64,000 nt of DNA from Naegleria lovaniensis (lineage: Eukaryota; Heterolobosea; Eutetramitea; Acrasida; Naegleriidae): contig NW_025407839.1 in NCBI RefSeq assembly GCF_003324165.1, positions 186,001-250,000 on the forward strand, read 5' to 3'. Each line of letters opens with the position of its first letter. The first letter of the stretch is position 1. Below are positions 22,803 through 35,097 of the stretch, piece by piece. The position numbers were made by a program, and so were the translations under genes. The notes beneath the pieces were generated by a model. It had not been told where the DNA came from. It saw only the letters and a program-made list of their open reading frames with translations, and searched no databases.

Positions 22803-24859
22803 CTACTTGTTAGATCCATGATGAGGCGAATGAAGTAAGTGTTGTAAATGCTTGTCGTGAGGATGTTTGTGTTGAGCTTCTGTCTGTTCAAACAGAGAGG
22901 CCAGTGGCTTTTTACTGACCTTTCCCATTGCGTTTTTTGGAATTTCCTATCAAGTAAGCCACACAGAAATTATTATCATCGATTTCAGTGATCAATTGAT
23001 AACATGCAAATTGAATGACAACAAGAAATAAACTTACTTGTTGAAGTACAATCAAACGAGTGGGTAGTTTGTATCGAGCCAATTCTTTGGAACAGAATTC
23101 TTGTAGTTCCTCCAAAGTTAGAGTGTCGTTGCTGTGACGAAGTACAACAATGGCACCGATTCTTTCACCATACTCTTCGTCATGAATACCAACTACTGCA
23201 CATTCCTTGACCTTACTCATTCCAAGTATGACTCTTTCAATGTCGAGAGAGGATATTTTATATCCACCGCTCTGAAAATCACAATAAGAGTCCAATTCAT
23301 TCGTTTTTGTATTGCATCGATCTAGTGAGAGTGTCTTCTAAATAACACTTACCTTAATAATGTCAACACTGGTCCTTCCACAAATTTTGTAATATCCGTC
23401 TTCATCAAACAACGCTGTATCACCCGTAATAAACCATCCGTCACTTGTAAAGGTTTTCTTGGTTGCCTCAGATCTGTTAAAATATTCCTTAAACACACTT
23501 GGGCCTAACACTAAAGCTCTCCTGGTTGGTTTGGAGACGTAATCTCTTCTCTGGTTTCAAAGTCAATAATTTTCACTTGAACGGTTGGAAGTGGGAAACC
23601 AACCATGCCCATTTTTCGTTTGCTTTGTGGTGTATAGGGATTCGAGAGCGCCATACCGATTTCACTCATGCCATAGCGTTCGAGAAGTGCATGGGAGGTT
23701 ATTTCCTGCCACTTTGAAAATACTGGAGTAGGTAATGCACTACTTCCAGATACCATTAATCTCATCCGCTTAATTTCTTTAGAATATTTCTCCTGTAGAT
23801 CTTTGGGTAGTTCTTCGTACAAGTGAATGAGCTTGACATAAATTGTTGGAACTGCCATAAAAACATTAATTTCCTTTCCAATCTTTTCTACATTTTCTTT
23901 TTCGATATTACTAAGTTTTTTCCAAACAATATTGGGATTAAATTTGCAGAATTGAACAGTAGCTCCAGCATACAATGCACAACACAAGGCATTGGTAATT
24001 CCATGGACATGATGAAGGGGTAACACATGGAGAATATGATCCTTCTCGCTCCAACCCCATGCATTCACAAGTACATCAAGTTGATTCAATAAATTGGAAT
24101 ATGTGTAAACTACACCCTTAGGATTTCCTGTAGTTCCGGAAGTGTAGATTATGAGACATCCATCATCTTGGTCATTTCTTTTCAAATCAATCACTTGAGG
24201 TACCTCGTGTTCGATTTCATTCCTTGACAAGATACTATGATCATATTCAATAAATTTTACATGCTTTAACTCTGCAAATAGTGGCTCTAATAGGTGCTTT
24301 TTATCTGGCTGATAAATCACCATATCACATTTGCAATCGTCAATGTAGTACTTGAGTTCTTTAGTTGGGTGTGATGTGCTGAGTGGAACAGCAACGGCGT
24401 TTGTTCTCCAAATTGACCACAACGTTACGACATATTCATAACTGGGGTCGAATAAAAAACAAATTCGTGAATGGGGAAGAATTTTGATAGATTTTGTGAC
24501 ATCCCATTCTGATTTTGTTTCACCAACGCTATTATTGTACAATTCTGTAATCATGTTGGCATAAATTCCACTATCTCGAACAAGATCAGAATATGAATGA
24601 GTTAACACCGTTGTTGAGTGAATATTTGGATTTGGTCATTCATTTGATGATATTCATTAGTAACTAGTGCAACGTTGTTGTTGCGTGATGCAGTGATAAG
24701 TGCCTTTTCAAATATTTTCAATGATGAGACTGCAAAGGGTTATCGGAATTCGATAGCACTCTTGAAAAATCAACATAGTAACATACTATATTTTGTATGA
24801 TTAAGCCTCCTTTGAAAAGCATTCGTTATCGCTTGATACTGCCATGGAAGTACACCCAT
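22803..24859 (-). CDS. ACSF3: ACSF3-like acyl-CoA synthetase (malonyl-CoA synthetase family)
   Basis: Four exons: 24859-24787, 24729-23353, 23271-23038 and 22946-22803. The second exon needs one base near 24608 and one in the T-run near 23514; then all phases agree and the protein has 609 residues. The AMP-binding P-loop is [17 protein letters not shown]3-type blocks are [33 protein letters not shown] and [15 protein letters not shown]. The C-terminal domain has [21 protein letters not shown] and the catalytic-lysine region [18 protein letters not shown]3 activates malonate and methylmalonate in mitochondria. The N-terminus ([20 protein letters not shown]) could be a targeting peptide. A short His/Lys-rich tail follows. 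Confidence 0.92.
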
Positions 24860-25115
24860 GATGAAGGATTCTCTTCGCCATCCTTCTCTAAAGATTGAAG
24901 ATTTCGGAAGTGAAAAGCCTTTTCGCATTTTTTTCGAATTTTGTATTGTCAAAGAAATGAACTATTGTCTTTTAAGAAACACAATGTGTTTCTGTTTGCT
25001 AGTGCTCATATTATTGAATTTTATTTATCTAGTAAGTGTCACCTCAAGTAATTTTCTTGAAAGACCAAGTGAATGCATTTTTGTCTATCGTCTTTTTGTG
25101 CTCTTCTCCCAAACG

Positions 25116-25744
25116 TTACAACAACAAAGAGTAGGCGATAATAAGGACCGTAGCAACAAAAACGACGAGAGCAGTTGGTTGCGTTACATGGTGGAAACTG
25201 CTTGTAGGTGTAATATAAAGCTTGTTGCTACAATCGTTGCTTCCTTTACACTTGGGGTACCCACTCGTACCACATGAAACTGTGGACATTATCTTTAAAT
25301 TCAATGAGCACTTGGTGTTCGTCTTTGCTGTGTTGAGATGGCAGGTTTCATGAGTATATATGTACTACAGGGAGAGTAGGGTAGATCCAAATAGTAATAA
25401 CCTTTGTTTGGCCCGAAAGTGGACACCAAAGTATTGGCCTCGGGTACGTCAGACAGCCTCACCGAATAATCAAAACAAGGAACGTCGGGAGTATGGGACA
25501 GAGTTGTGGTTCCTTCGATGGAAATTATTCTTCCCGAAGGGTTTTGTGGGATAACAATAGAAAAAGTCTTGAGTGTAAAAGAGGTGTTCGGATAGACTGG
25601 AAATTCTAAGGAATAATCTTGGTCAATTTCCACCTTCAAAATTGCTCCGTCTTGTATGTCTTTGTAGATCAATTGACCACTGCAACAGACAGACAAGAAC
25701 CACACTAACACAAATAAAGCTGGCACTGACTTGTGTGAAACCAT
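25116..25744 (-). CDS. Secreted, probably GPI-anchored surface protein (frame break)
   Basis: The ATG at 25744 starts a clear signal peptide (MVSHKSVPALFVLVWFLSVC, then CSGQ). A beta-rich domain follows with paired cysteines (VPCFDY, YSPCSTY). The frame stops at 25301, but one added base in the AA near 25333 continues with TKCSLNLKIMSTVSC and a Cys-containing loop. The C-terminus is a hydrophobic tail, ALVVFVATVLIIAYSLLL, with no charged residues after it, as in GPI-anchor signals. Corrected length is 209 residues. The family is unknown and a cell-surface role is inference. Spacing and strand place it just downstream of the HECT ligase gene. Confidence 0.65.
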
Positions 25745-25851
25745 TTTTTTGACTTTCGACAACCTGACCGAATTTGGTGACGTACTGGCGGATACCTAAA
25801 ATAACAACAAACTCGAGGAAGATACGATATGAGAAGTTGTCTATTCATCCA

Positions 25852-25924
25852 CGATTGAATAAAAGTAAATTTTCATATCAATCGTTTTTGCTTGAGTTCA
25901 TGAACGCTGTATTCCAGTTACAAT
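25852..25924. repeat. Dispersed 73-bp element, copy 2
   Basis: This is the second copy of the element at 19579-19653. The flanking CGATTGA and TCAATCG are perfect inverted repeats here. It lies in the 237-bp spacer between the HECT ligase stop and the GPI-protein start. Confidence 0.6.
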
Positions 25925-25981
25925 ATGACAATCGTGACAACAACAAACACTGTTTAATAAGCACCTAATCTCATATGAAAA

Positions 25982-28900
25982 TTAAACAAATCCAAAACCT
26001 TCAGATCCCTCACGAATTGCCAATAACAACCTTTCATGTAAGAGCTCTTCAGAGTCATATTCTGGCAAATCGAGTTGATTGAAGCAAGTGTGTGAGGTTG
26101 GTAAACGTTCACTCGTTGCGTTTGCTTTGTGAATGCTGAAAGGTTGAAGTCCACCAGATCCCATCAATTGTGAGAAGCCTCCAAGAGGAACCTTACTTGT
26201 ACCAGTCACAAATTGAATCAACAAGGCCTTCTCGTTGGAATCAAAGTTGTTTTCGACAATATTCCAGAACCATTTGATTTGAGGAGATTCCTTGGTATAT
26301 CCAACATACTCGGTGTTATTCTTCAAATCTTGAATGTCAATATCTGGGAGACCAGAAATCAATAGTTCTAGCTCTTGTTCATTGAAAATTTGAATGAGAT
26401 TACGTGGAATAATCTCGTAGAAAGCTTTAAGGAATGAGTTCAATTGCTGCTCGATAGATTTTGTCATTTTCAATTCGGTGACGAGTCTGACATATTCCAA
26501 CTTATTTTCGTTTGTAACGGAGATGTTTTTACCGTTTGGTTTGAGCTCAATTTGTTTACGTTGACCAAATTCGTCTACCTCTTGTGTGAAAGTATAATAT
26601 AAAACATCTTCAATATCATTCTTAAGCATCCAATTCAGATTTTTGTAATAATCTGGGTCAATGCTTTCAATGTCATGATAAGTAATTGGTGCTCCAATAA
26701 TGTGCTTGTAGAATGATCGGGTAAAGTGGCAATCCAAGTATTGCTCATTCAAAATAGCCATAGCAATTATTCTACCAATGAATTGGAAATAAGACAAGTG
26801 TTCGCTGTTAATATAGGAAGAGGGATTTGGCTGATAAGTCGTTTGATCTGCACAAGGAATAAACAAGGCATAATTAGGGTTGAGAATTTCTTTTGAAAGA
26901 AGTAAGAACCATTCTCTTGTCAAACCTCCCACGTCAAGACCCTCTTCTCCTTGGAACTTGATTTGAAGCTTTCCTTTGCATTCATCTGGCAATCGTTGTC
27001 TTATTTGCACAAATGAATCAAGCATGAGATGAGGTCGTCTGATGGTTAATTTGGCAGTGTAAGCTCCCACCTTCTTTTGCAATTCCTTTAACTTGGATCT
27101 AAACCAAAAGGTTTTGTTGTCAAAGTCAACATATTTTGGATATTTCATGAAAGTTGAAAGAGTAGTGTTCAAAAGAGAGGGATTTGATCTTGCCAATGTA
27201 TTCAAAAAGTCTCTATGTTTCTCTAAAAAGCTTTCAACTTTTGACTTTTCACCAAAACCTTTGGCCGATGTTGGAGTAGATCCTTCGACCATTTCGGACA
27301 ACAACTTCTCGTTACTCTCTTTTTCTTCAATAAATCCTGCATGGAAAGAGAAAAAGGCCTCAACAAATGGGAATAAAGCAGAATAAATGCAGAGGACTTT
27401 TTCTTTTTCCTGGTAGCTGTGTGTGGAGCATTCTTGGTATCAACTGGTTCTTGCTCGGAAGGAATAGAAGCCAAGTACTTGTCGAGAGATTCCCATACAA
27501 AATCAAGCGAGTGCTCGCTAAGCAAGTCTGGATCTTCAGAGATGGCTAATTTCTCACTGGAAGTAGATTTCTCTTCATGCTTCTTGTACTTCTTCAACAC
27601 AATGCTATACGATCTAAGAATTCTACAAAACTTGAGCTTTTCAATAGCGTTGGCATCAAAAGGAGCTTGGAAATGAGATTTCTCCTCTCTAGAAGAGAGT
27701 AAATCGCCAAGGGTATCCCTGACAACTTTTGCCTCTTGCTTGGCACTTTGAGCCAATTCCTTTAGAATGATCTTTTTCATGTCAGATGTGAACGACATGT
27801 AATTCATGATGGAAGTTGCTGTTTTTACAATCTTTTCAGGGAAGTCTACGTTTGACAATACAGTAATCAAATCTCTTACAACGTTACTATTGTAAATTCT
27901 CTTCAAGTATTGAAGAAGGGAATCCATTCTAGAAGAAAGTTTCACGAAGGTCTCTTTAGCCTCTGTTTGGGCAGACTTTTCTTCCTTTTTAGCGGATTCT
28001 TGATCTGATTTGGTCTCCATTTGTTCTGAGGAGGATGAGATTGTTTCTGTTGTTGAGCTTTCTGATTTTTCTTCCTTTTTAGAGCTTTCTTCTGCCTTCT
28101 TCACTTCATTACTCAATTTTGTCAACTCATCCTTCATGGTTTGTACCATCTTGTAAGTATATTCTGCACAACTCTCAAGTAATTGAATATACAGTTCATA
28201 GGTAGAGACAGACTTGGAAATTGTCTTTGATGTCAAGAATGAAAACATCCTTACAAAAGTTTCTCTATCGTTGCTGTATTCATATTCAGCATCTGTTTCT
28301 GTGATGCACCCAAGAACCTCACTATTCTTTGTCAAATACAATAACAAGGTTAGCACACTTGAAACAACAGGTAGTGGTACCGTTCCAGTTTCTTCTTTTT
28401 GGAAAAATCCATCTTGTTTAGGGTTTGCAAACATTTTTTGCAAGCAGAGTGGCTTAATTTTTTCTGGTACCTGTTCCATAGGGGTGTCATGATAAAGTAA
28501 CATGGAAAGCAATTGTTTCACAATGATGTTGCTCGATTGTTTCAAGGTGCACAGTTGTTGAATGACGCTGGTAAATATAGTCTTCTTGACGTTTGGAACG
28601 TAGAGCAGTCTTAAAAGAAGAGAAATGTCTTCCTCCTTTACGATAGGTTCTAATTCTTCTTCTTCTTTCTTGTCAACTTGAGATATTTGCTTCTTGATTG
28701 CTTTTGCTAAGAAATTTGTTCTTGTTGTTTCTTGCTGTTGTTGTCTTCTGATATCTCTTTGACGACTTTGACGCTGATATTGAAGTTGTCTTACGTTATA
28801 AGCCTCCTCAGCCATTTCTGGTGGGAGTTGTCTAAGAACTTCTTCATCTGTCGTGAGATAGATTTCGTTACGAAGATCAGGTGGAAGTGTCATCAAGAAT

Positions 28901-31008
28901 TCTGCTGTGCTAAGTTCACGTTCTTGAGTTGGAGGATTGGATGCTGCAGAGGTTGAAGCTGTTGGCGGAGGTGTAGCAGTTGTTCCTGCTGTAGAAGAAG
29001 TAGCTTCTGGAACTGTTGGCAAGATGCGAGAAGGAGATCTTGAGGCAGATCTTCTTCGTTGTTGCTCTCTCAACTCTCTTTCCAACTGCAAAACCTCATT
29101 TCTAATTTCCAGAGGTAAAGCATTTAAGAAATCTTGACTAATAGTTGTTTCCTCGCTTGTTGAAGAAATGTCTACAAGGGATGCAATGTGAGTAGCAAGA
29201 ACCTCTTGTCTAATGTCATCTGGAATAGCTGCCAAAAATTGAGGATCAATAGCGAATTCTTGGGTTGTAGTAGCTGTGGTAGAGGCAGGAGGAGCAATGG
29301 TACTAGCTGTTCCTTGTTCTTGCTCAACTGTAGTTGCTGTAGGTAGTGTGGTGTCACTTGAAGATGTAGTAATTGCAGTAGTACTACTTGCGTTACTTTC
29401 GTTGCTACTACTTGTGGCAGCTGGTTGTTGAGGCAACAATGTCTCTAAACCAGACAAGCTTGAGATCATTTGTTCAAGAGTCACCACCGATGGTTGTTCG
29501 ACAGTTGTGTTGCTGGTAGGTTGAGATAATGTCATGTCTGAGCTACTGGTGGTCGCTGCAGTACCACTGCTGCTATCTGTGATTCCACTCACAGATAATG
29601 GTAGCTCTGGAATTACAGGAATATTCAAAGTGGATTGCTGTGAAACATCAACTTGTGGAATTGGAGATATACCTGAAATATTACTTGGCATCACTGGTGT
29701 GGTCACACTCTCTTCAAAATTGACTGCAGTTGGTGTTGATACAGATGCTCCTGGAGTAGTAACTGCGTCACGAACAGGTAGAGAAGGAGTGGTTGGACGA
29801 GGAGATGCCTCTGCATCACTCTCGCTCCCATCAGATTCAGTAGGAGAAGTGGATCTTGTTGAACTTGAACTTGTTGGTGCATTTTGTGCCAATAGTCCAA
29901 AGGATGATCTTCTTTCTGATACTTTTTTTGGCTTTAAAACATTAGAGCCAGAATCAGAGTCGTCCTTCAACAATTCAGTAAGCATTTGTTCCAACTCTGC
30001 AGGTACAGAAGCAACTGAGGGACGAGAAAGTCCAGATGAGCCAACAGTTCCATAATCCAGGTTTCTCGAGCCATTAAAATCAATACCGAACAATCGAGAA
30101 CTACTGTAACGAGTTTCAGAGCGTGATATTGCGCTGCTTGAGGGTGCTTGTGTGCCAACAGGTTCATACTCTGTTGTAGCACCTGCTGGTCTGTAAGGAG
30201 GAGGCACCATTCCCAGCGCACCAAGTGGAAATTGTGCACTCATATGTTGCATATTTTGAAAGATTCCACGGGTTAGTAAATTTTCCAATCGTGCTGGAAA
30301 GTTTCTCCCCATTTCAAAAAGAGAGGTTGGATCTAGTAAACCATCAGTATCGTCTTGTTCGACATAATAAAAATCTCCAGCCATATCATCTCCGATGAGG
30401 ACGTCATCTTCTTCATCTTCAACATTTTCCAGCATTGGAGCATTGTCTGAAAGAGATTATATTGTACAGTGTAAGTTCAATTTCCATCACGATGAAAAAC
30501 GTGTTTTTTTGCATGATGAATCAATTTTGATCAATTAACAACAAGTATTAATAATGTAGAAAAATCATAGTCGATGATAAAATATGAAATCGAAGGTTGC
30601 AATTTAAATCATTCATCAAACAACAAGATTAATATTTCCATCATCATGATCGGAACATGTCAGATAAAAATACCAAAAATAAATAACAATAATTATTTGA
30701 TGATCAATAGACGGCATCAATGAAAAGATCTTTGCCTCCTACAAGTATTTTAAAAACTTACCAAAATTCAAAACGTTTTCATCATCTTGTTCAATTGTAT
30801 CCTCCTCTTCCTCCTCTTCCTCTTCTTCTCCTTCATCTTCTTCAACAACACCAGGAGGTTCTTCATCATCCTCTCCTTCCACGCCTTCTTCCATTTCCTC
30901 ATCCTCCATAGAAGGTTGTTCATCCTCTCCCTCTCTTAACTCATTATCAATCTCAACTCCTGAATTAATAAAATTATGAAGTTGCTCCTCAAATTCGTTT
31001 AGATCCAT
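25982..31008 (-). CDS. HUWE1: HUWE1/Tom1-type HECT ubiquitin ligase, C-terminal half as a separate gene
   Basis: Two exons (31008-30762, 30446-25982; 315-nt intron) and one base restored in the run at 27398-27402 give 1570 residues. The order matches the C-terminal half of HUWE1. First comes a very acidic segment (about residues 25-75), then LDPTSLFEMGRNFP. Three ubiquitin-binding motifs follow (FLAAIPDDIRQEVL, FLNALPLEIRNEVL, FLMTLPPDLRNEI, residues about 480-610) and a helical region. The HECT domain fills the last 350 residues. The catalytic Cys is in PTSHTCFNQLDLPEY (codon 26084-26086), 34 residues from the end as usual. It transfers ubiquitin to substrates. The N-terminal DUF908/DUF913/UBA half is missing here but is encoded at 58753-64000. 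Confidence 0.93.
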
Positions 31009-31528
31009 TTTTTTTGTAAAGTTCCTTTTCCGCCAATTCTCTAACCAACAACGACGGAATTTCGAAATCGTCCAGGTTTATAAAGAAAGATACAATTTCA
31101 CTCTTAACCATCCTCACAACTTCTCACTTAATCTCCAGGCAATCTCTTTACAGAGTTTGGCTAAATTTATTGGTGTGCCCAATTCGTCACCTACTTTCCT
31201 TTCTCAAATTGTAAATATTCAATCATTCCACAAAACGACGTTTCTTTCATCACGTTACATAGCAAAACTGCCAGCGAAACAAACTTCCGGGCTTCGAGTA
31301 TTAAGATTTCATACTCGACAAAAAAATGGGTAATGTTAACTACCTGATCAAACTGTAGTTTATGCTTCAACTAAAACGAAAACACGTCATGTAATTTCCT
31401 TTTTGAATCACACTTCGGAATTGTTATATTACAGCCATGTTGTTGACAATATTACAAAAATTGGCTTCCTAGAATTCGTGTAGAGTTCATCATCATTTAT
31501 ATATTAAAAATTATTAAAATTCATCGTG
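31009..31528. promoter_or_regulatory. Divergent intergenic region
   Basis: These 520 bp separate two divergent starts, the HECT gene and the transposase-like gene, so they should carry both promoters. AT-rich tracts occur at 31380-31520 (ATATTAAAAATTATTAAAAT just before the right-hand ATG). I see no inverted repeats matching the far end of the transposase-like gene, and no ORF. Confidence 0.4.
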
Positions 31529-34420
31529 ATGGGTAAAACTTTAGAGATTCAAGAACACCTTCCTGCACTTCATTCTTTACATACCTATCAATACGAAGGC
31601 GATCAATATTATTCTGCCGATGAAATTGTTGGATCGTTCTTTAAAAAGGAGAAAAATCAAAAAATCTGCAATATTATCGAAAGAAGCTATGGCAAACACA
31701 TCACGATCAATAATTGCCAACAGCAAGAGATTGGGTTTCCAAAGGTAAAAAAGTCCGCAATTTTGTTAAGCTTGGCAGCCGTTATTGGAACTCTGTTAAA
31801 GTTGTCGAAGAAAGATCATCATGATTTATTAATTCAACACCTGTTCCAAACGCATCCCAATCACAACAGTGATCACTATGATACACGTATGGATGACGAT
31901 GAATTATTTGATAATTCAATGGAAGAAATTTTCAATCAGCCTCAAGTCGAGGACCAAGATGAAGCTTTCAATCAATTGGTTGCTGATGCTGCATCCTATT
32001 TTGTTGACGAGAACTCTAATGAAAATGATGATGATATTTATGAAAATAATATTATAGTAGAAGCTTCTGATATAATTAATGATGCAAGTCAGCAACATGA
32101 ACTTAATACAACCTCACAAGATTACTCTCAAACAGTAGATAGCATGGAAAAAGCAAACACTAATCCTAACCTTTCTCAACAGTGGAACGATCAATGGAAC
32201 GCTTCTCAATTGTATACAATATTCTGGGCTTAAGTATGTCGAACCATTCATTTTGGCAGACCAGACTTGTGAGACATATTTGTCCCAATTTGCACTTTGG
32301 AACTATTTCAAGCCTCAACAGCAATCACAGCCTCAACAATTCCCAACACAACCAATTTGCTCTCAACAATATAATATTGAACAATGGAAAAATTGTTATA
32401 CAACTGATACCGCTTTACAATCCAATACATGTGACTCATTCAACCATTCTCAAGCACAATCTGATAATGATCAACAAGTAGAATTGAAATATTGGGAATG
32501 TGCTTGTTGTAAACACCAAAAAGTCCAAGCATGTCCTCACAAATACCCTGGTATTCAATCAAATCAAGACAATTACAACCGTGGAGCGAAAGATCGAGCA
32601 AAAGAAATAGTGTCTATATTTGAGAAAATGTTAGGTAATTTAGGACATGATGTACATGCATGGCTGGAATGTTATCTTCAAACTGATGAAGGTATTAAAA
32701 CAGTAATCCAAGAATTAGAGCAAAATATTAGATACAGCCATCGTTATCAAAAACTGAAAGAATATCTAATTGAAAAGAAAGATGTAACTATTGTGCAATA
32801 TTGGCGAGATAATAACTTGATTTCTGATGTTACATATCATAACTTCGAAAAGAAGTCAATTTAATGACATTACTCCCGACAAGGAAAGAGATGACAACAT
32901 CGAAACAATCACTAAATGAACAAGTTGAGAAAACTTTCAAATTACGATGTCCAAGTTCAAACTACATTGGATATATTATAGACTTAGATCAAGCCATATT
33001 TTATATTCTGAAGCTATGTATGTCATTAGGGAAAAAATTACCCAAGAAAATATTTTTTAAAATTGGGGTAGATGGTAGAGAAATTAATGGAGTTAAACAA
33101 GTTGCAGTTGCATTGGTTCCACTCAATTTAAGAGATGTATTTCCATCGCAGGCTGTTTATTCTGTGTTTTATATTGGGTTATTTCAGATGAAGGAAACAA
33201 AAGAAAGTATCAAAGAAACAATTGGAACGCTTCACGATGAGATTGAGCGTGTTTTGCAAAAACAATATTTTGGGAAGCATCAAGTTTGTCTTTTTTATGT
33301 TTCAGACATGCATAATGTAGGCATGACGTTCTCATTTGATTTATGTCCCTATTGTATGGCTCAAACTATTGTAGATTTTGCATCAACTCCACGCGACTCT
33401 CTTGACGGCCAGTTACCTTTTTCTCCACCACAAACAATACTATGTGCTCTTCATATCAAACAGAGGCTAGTAGAAAATGTTATTGGTTATATGGCATCAA
33501 CAACTTACAAATATGAGATTCAGAAAAATATACAAACATTACATGGATTGGAAACATTTAATTGGAAAGAGTTCCACGAACGAGTATCGAATTATGGAAT
33601 TTCTCAAACCTCAGCACGATCATCAATCAAGTCATGTATGCTGTCGGGAGATCATTGTAACACTATTTTACAAAATATTGAGAAAGTTGTTGATAATATT
33701 GAACCAAGCACCAAACAAAAATATTTACAAATTCTGAAATTGTTGCGAAATATTATCATTATTATTGAAATGCATCAAGATAACGAAAATAATGACAATG
33801 TATTGACAGCAAATAAGATTGTGGAATTGGACAAACTGATAATGCAATTCTTAGTTGCGTGTTTTTCAATATGGACTCAAGGAATTAAAGCTCATTATTT
33901 CCATTTTATAATTCATGTACCCTCAATAATGAGCTCTCTTTTCAAAGAAAAATTATCACTCTCGATTTTGAGTAATCAGGGATTCGAACGGTCTCATTTA
34001 TTTCACCATGCAGTGTTTAATCGAATTATTAACAATGGAGGAGGTCGTACTCAAATACACCCAACCAAACAATTGCTATTGTGGCAATGGCGAAAGGTAT
34101 TAGTCGCAATTGACTTGAAGGAAAAAACAGGAGAAACATATTGGCATGAAAAACGTTTAAAAAAGCTTTATTCTTGGGATGCAAGTCATGTCAAACCACA
34201 AAAGGAATTGTATCAATGGTATGATGCTTCTTTAGTGGACCCAACCATAATTACGGATCGTGATAATTTGAACATGATGATTCAAAAGATCCAAGAAAAT
34301 GACAAGGAGAACAGGAAGAAGCAAACTTCCAAAGATACAGACACCAATGCCTTCGCTGGGAGAGTAACTGCAACAATGTCACACAAGAAACGGAAAGGAT
34401 GTCCTAGCAATGATGAATGA
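31529..34420 (+). CDS. RAG1/Transib-core-like DDE protein (frame breaks)
   Basis: Three frames follow each other: 31529-32233, about 32235-32864 and 32864-34420. One added T near 32860 joins the last two (KKSILMTLLPTRKE). The first join is unresolved. The N-terminal part is unrecognised. The middle has a zinc-like cluster, CACCKHQKVQACPHKYPG. Counting from 32864, the last 518 residues show VDG (D70), YVSD (D148), CPYC (C161, C164), ALH (H197), YFHFIIHVP (H347, H351) and NQGFE (E375). RAG1 has the same order: CDG D600, GYD D708, CTLC C727/C730, ALH, YFHKTLAHVP H937/H942, E962. I infer an RNase H-fold DDE transposase or a domesticated derivative. No terminal repeats are visible. Confidence 0.65.
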
Positions 34421-34422
34421 AA

Positions 34423-35097
34423 TCAAAAACTTTCAATCCAACAATCTCCATTCTTTGACTGTACCCAATGACTGAGGTGTGCATAATATAATTCGAATGA
34501 GGTGTCGTAGGAAATGATCAACTTGGATGCAATGCAACGATATTGAACAGTTTCAAGTTCTGAGCGAATGGGCCTGTTGAATCTCTTTCTAAGGCTGTCA
34601 ATTACATGCTTTTGGTCGACACTCATATAATTCTTTGCCCAAGTCCCATCCCCGAAAGAAGGAAAGTTTGGATAATTGAATTCGTAAATGATGTGACGAG
34701 TCCGTTCAATGTCACCTTCTCGGTTGATCCAAGGAGAATATTGCTCCACACGAACATACTTCTCGGGCCCCATAGTCTTACACATATACATATCAAAAAC
34801 GGATTCTTTACACTCACCTATTGGCAATCGAGTCCGTGCTGGGCCGTTGCAAGGAGAATTCATGTCCCACAAAAAGTTGAAAAGCTTGAGTTCCATACGA
34901 GCAGCTTGTTTCCGATGGGAGTTGTGAGTAAAATGGATTAAATTGAGGGGGCTTGGATGCATGGTGATTGGTATCTTATCCACTTTAACAAAGGCCTCCA
35001 ATGGATGATATTTGTAACGACGACGCTGCCTTTTTGGTGTACTTGATATCTTTGAAGGTTGGGAAGGTGTGATCTTCTTTGATTGCTCTTTTGGCAT
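34423..35097 (-). CDS. Unknown protein, 224 residues
   Basis: The start is the ATG at 35097 (MPKEQSKKITPSQ); the frame upstream to about 35202 lacks an ATG. A basic, Ser/Pro-rich N-terminus (residues 1-40) precedes a globular part with many aromatic residues (VEQYSPWINREGD, YEFNYPNFPSFGDGTW, YYAHLSHWVQ). The strand pattern with a central Trp-x-x-x-Gly-x-x-x-Arg loop is loosely like a VASt/START-type lipid-binding fold, but I would not assign that. Its stop lies 2 bp from the stop of the transposase-like gene on the other strand, so the two transcripts must overlap at their 3' ends. Confidence 0.65.
   Translation of the reverse strand: MPKEQSKKITPSQPSKISSTPKRQRRRYKYHPLEAFVKVDKIPITMHPSPLNLIHFTHNSHRKQAARMELKLFNFLWDMNSPCNGPARTRLPIGECKESVFDMYMCKTMGPEKYVRVEQYSPWINREGDIERTRHIIYEFNYPNFPSFGDGTWAKNYMSVDQKHVIDSLRKRFNRPIRSELETVQYRCIASKLIISYDTSFELYYAHLSHWVQSKNGDCWIESF

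Noticed and set aside
32135-32182. A 48-nt intron with a CTAAC branch-like site in the transposase-like gene
   Set aside because: It has good acceptor features but does not change the frame, so it cannot resolve the first join. I left it unannotated.
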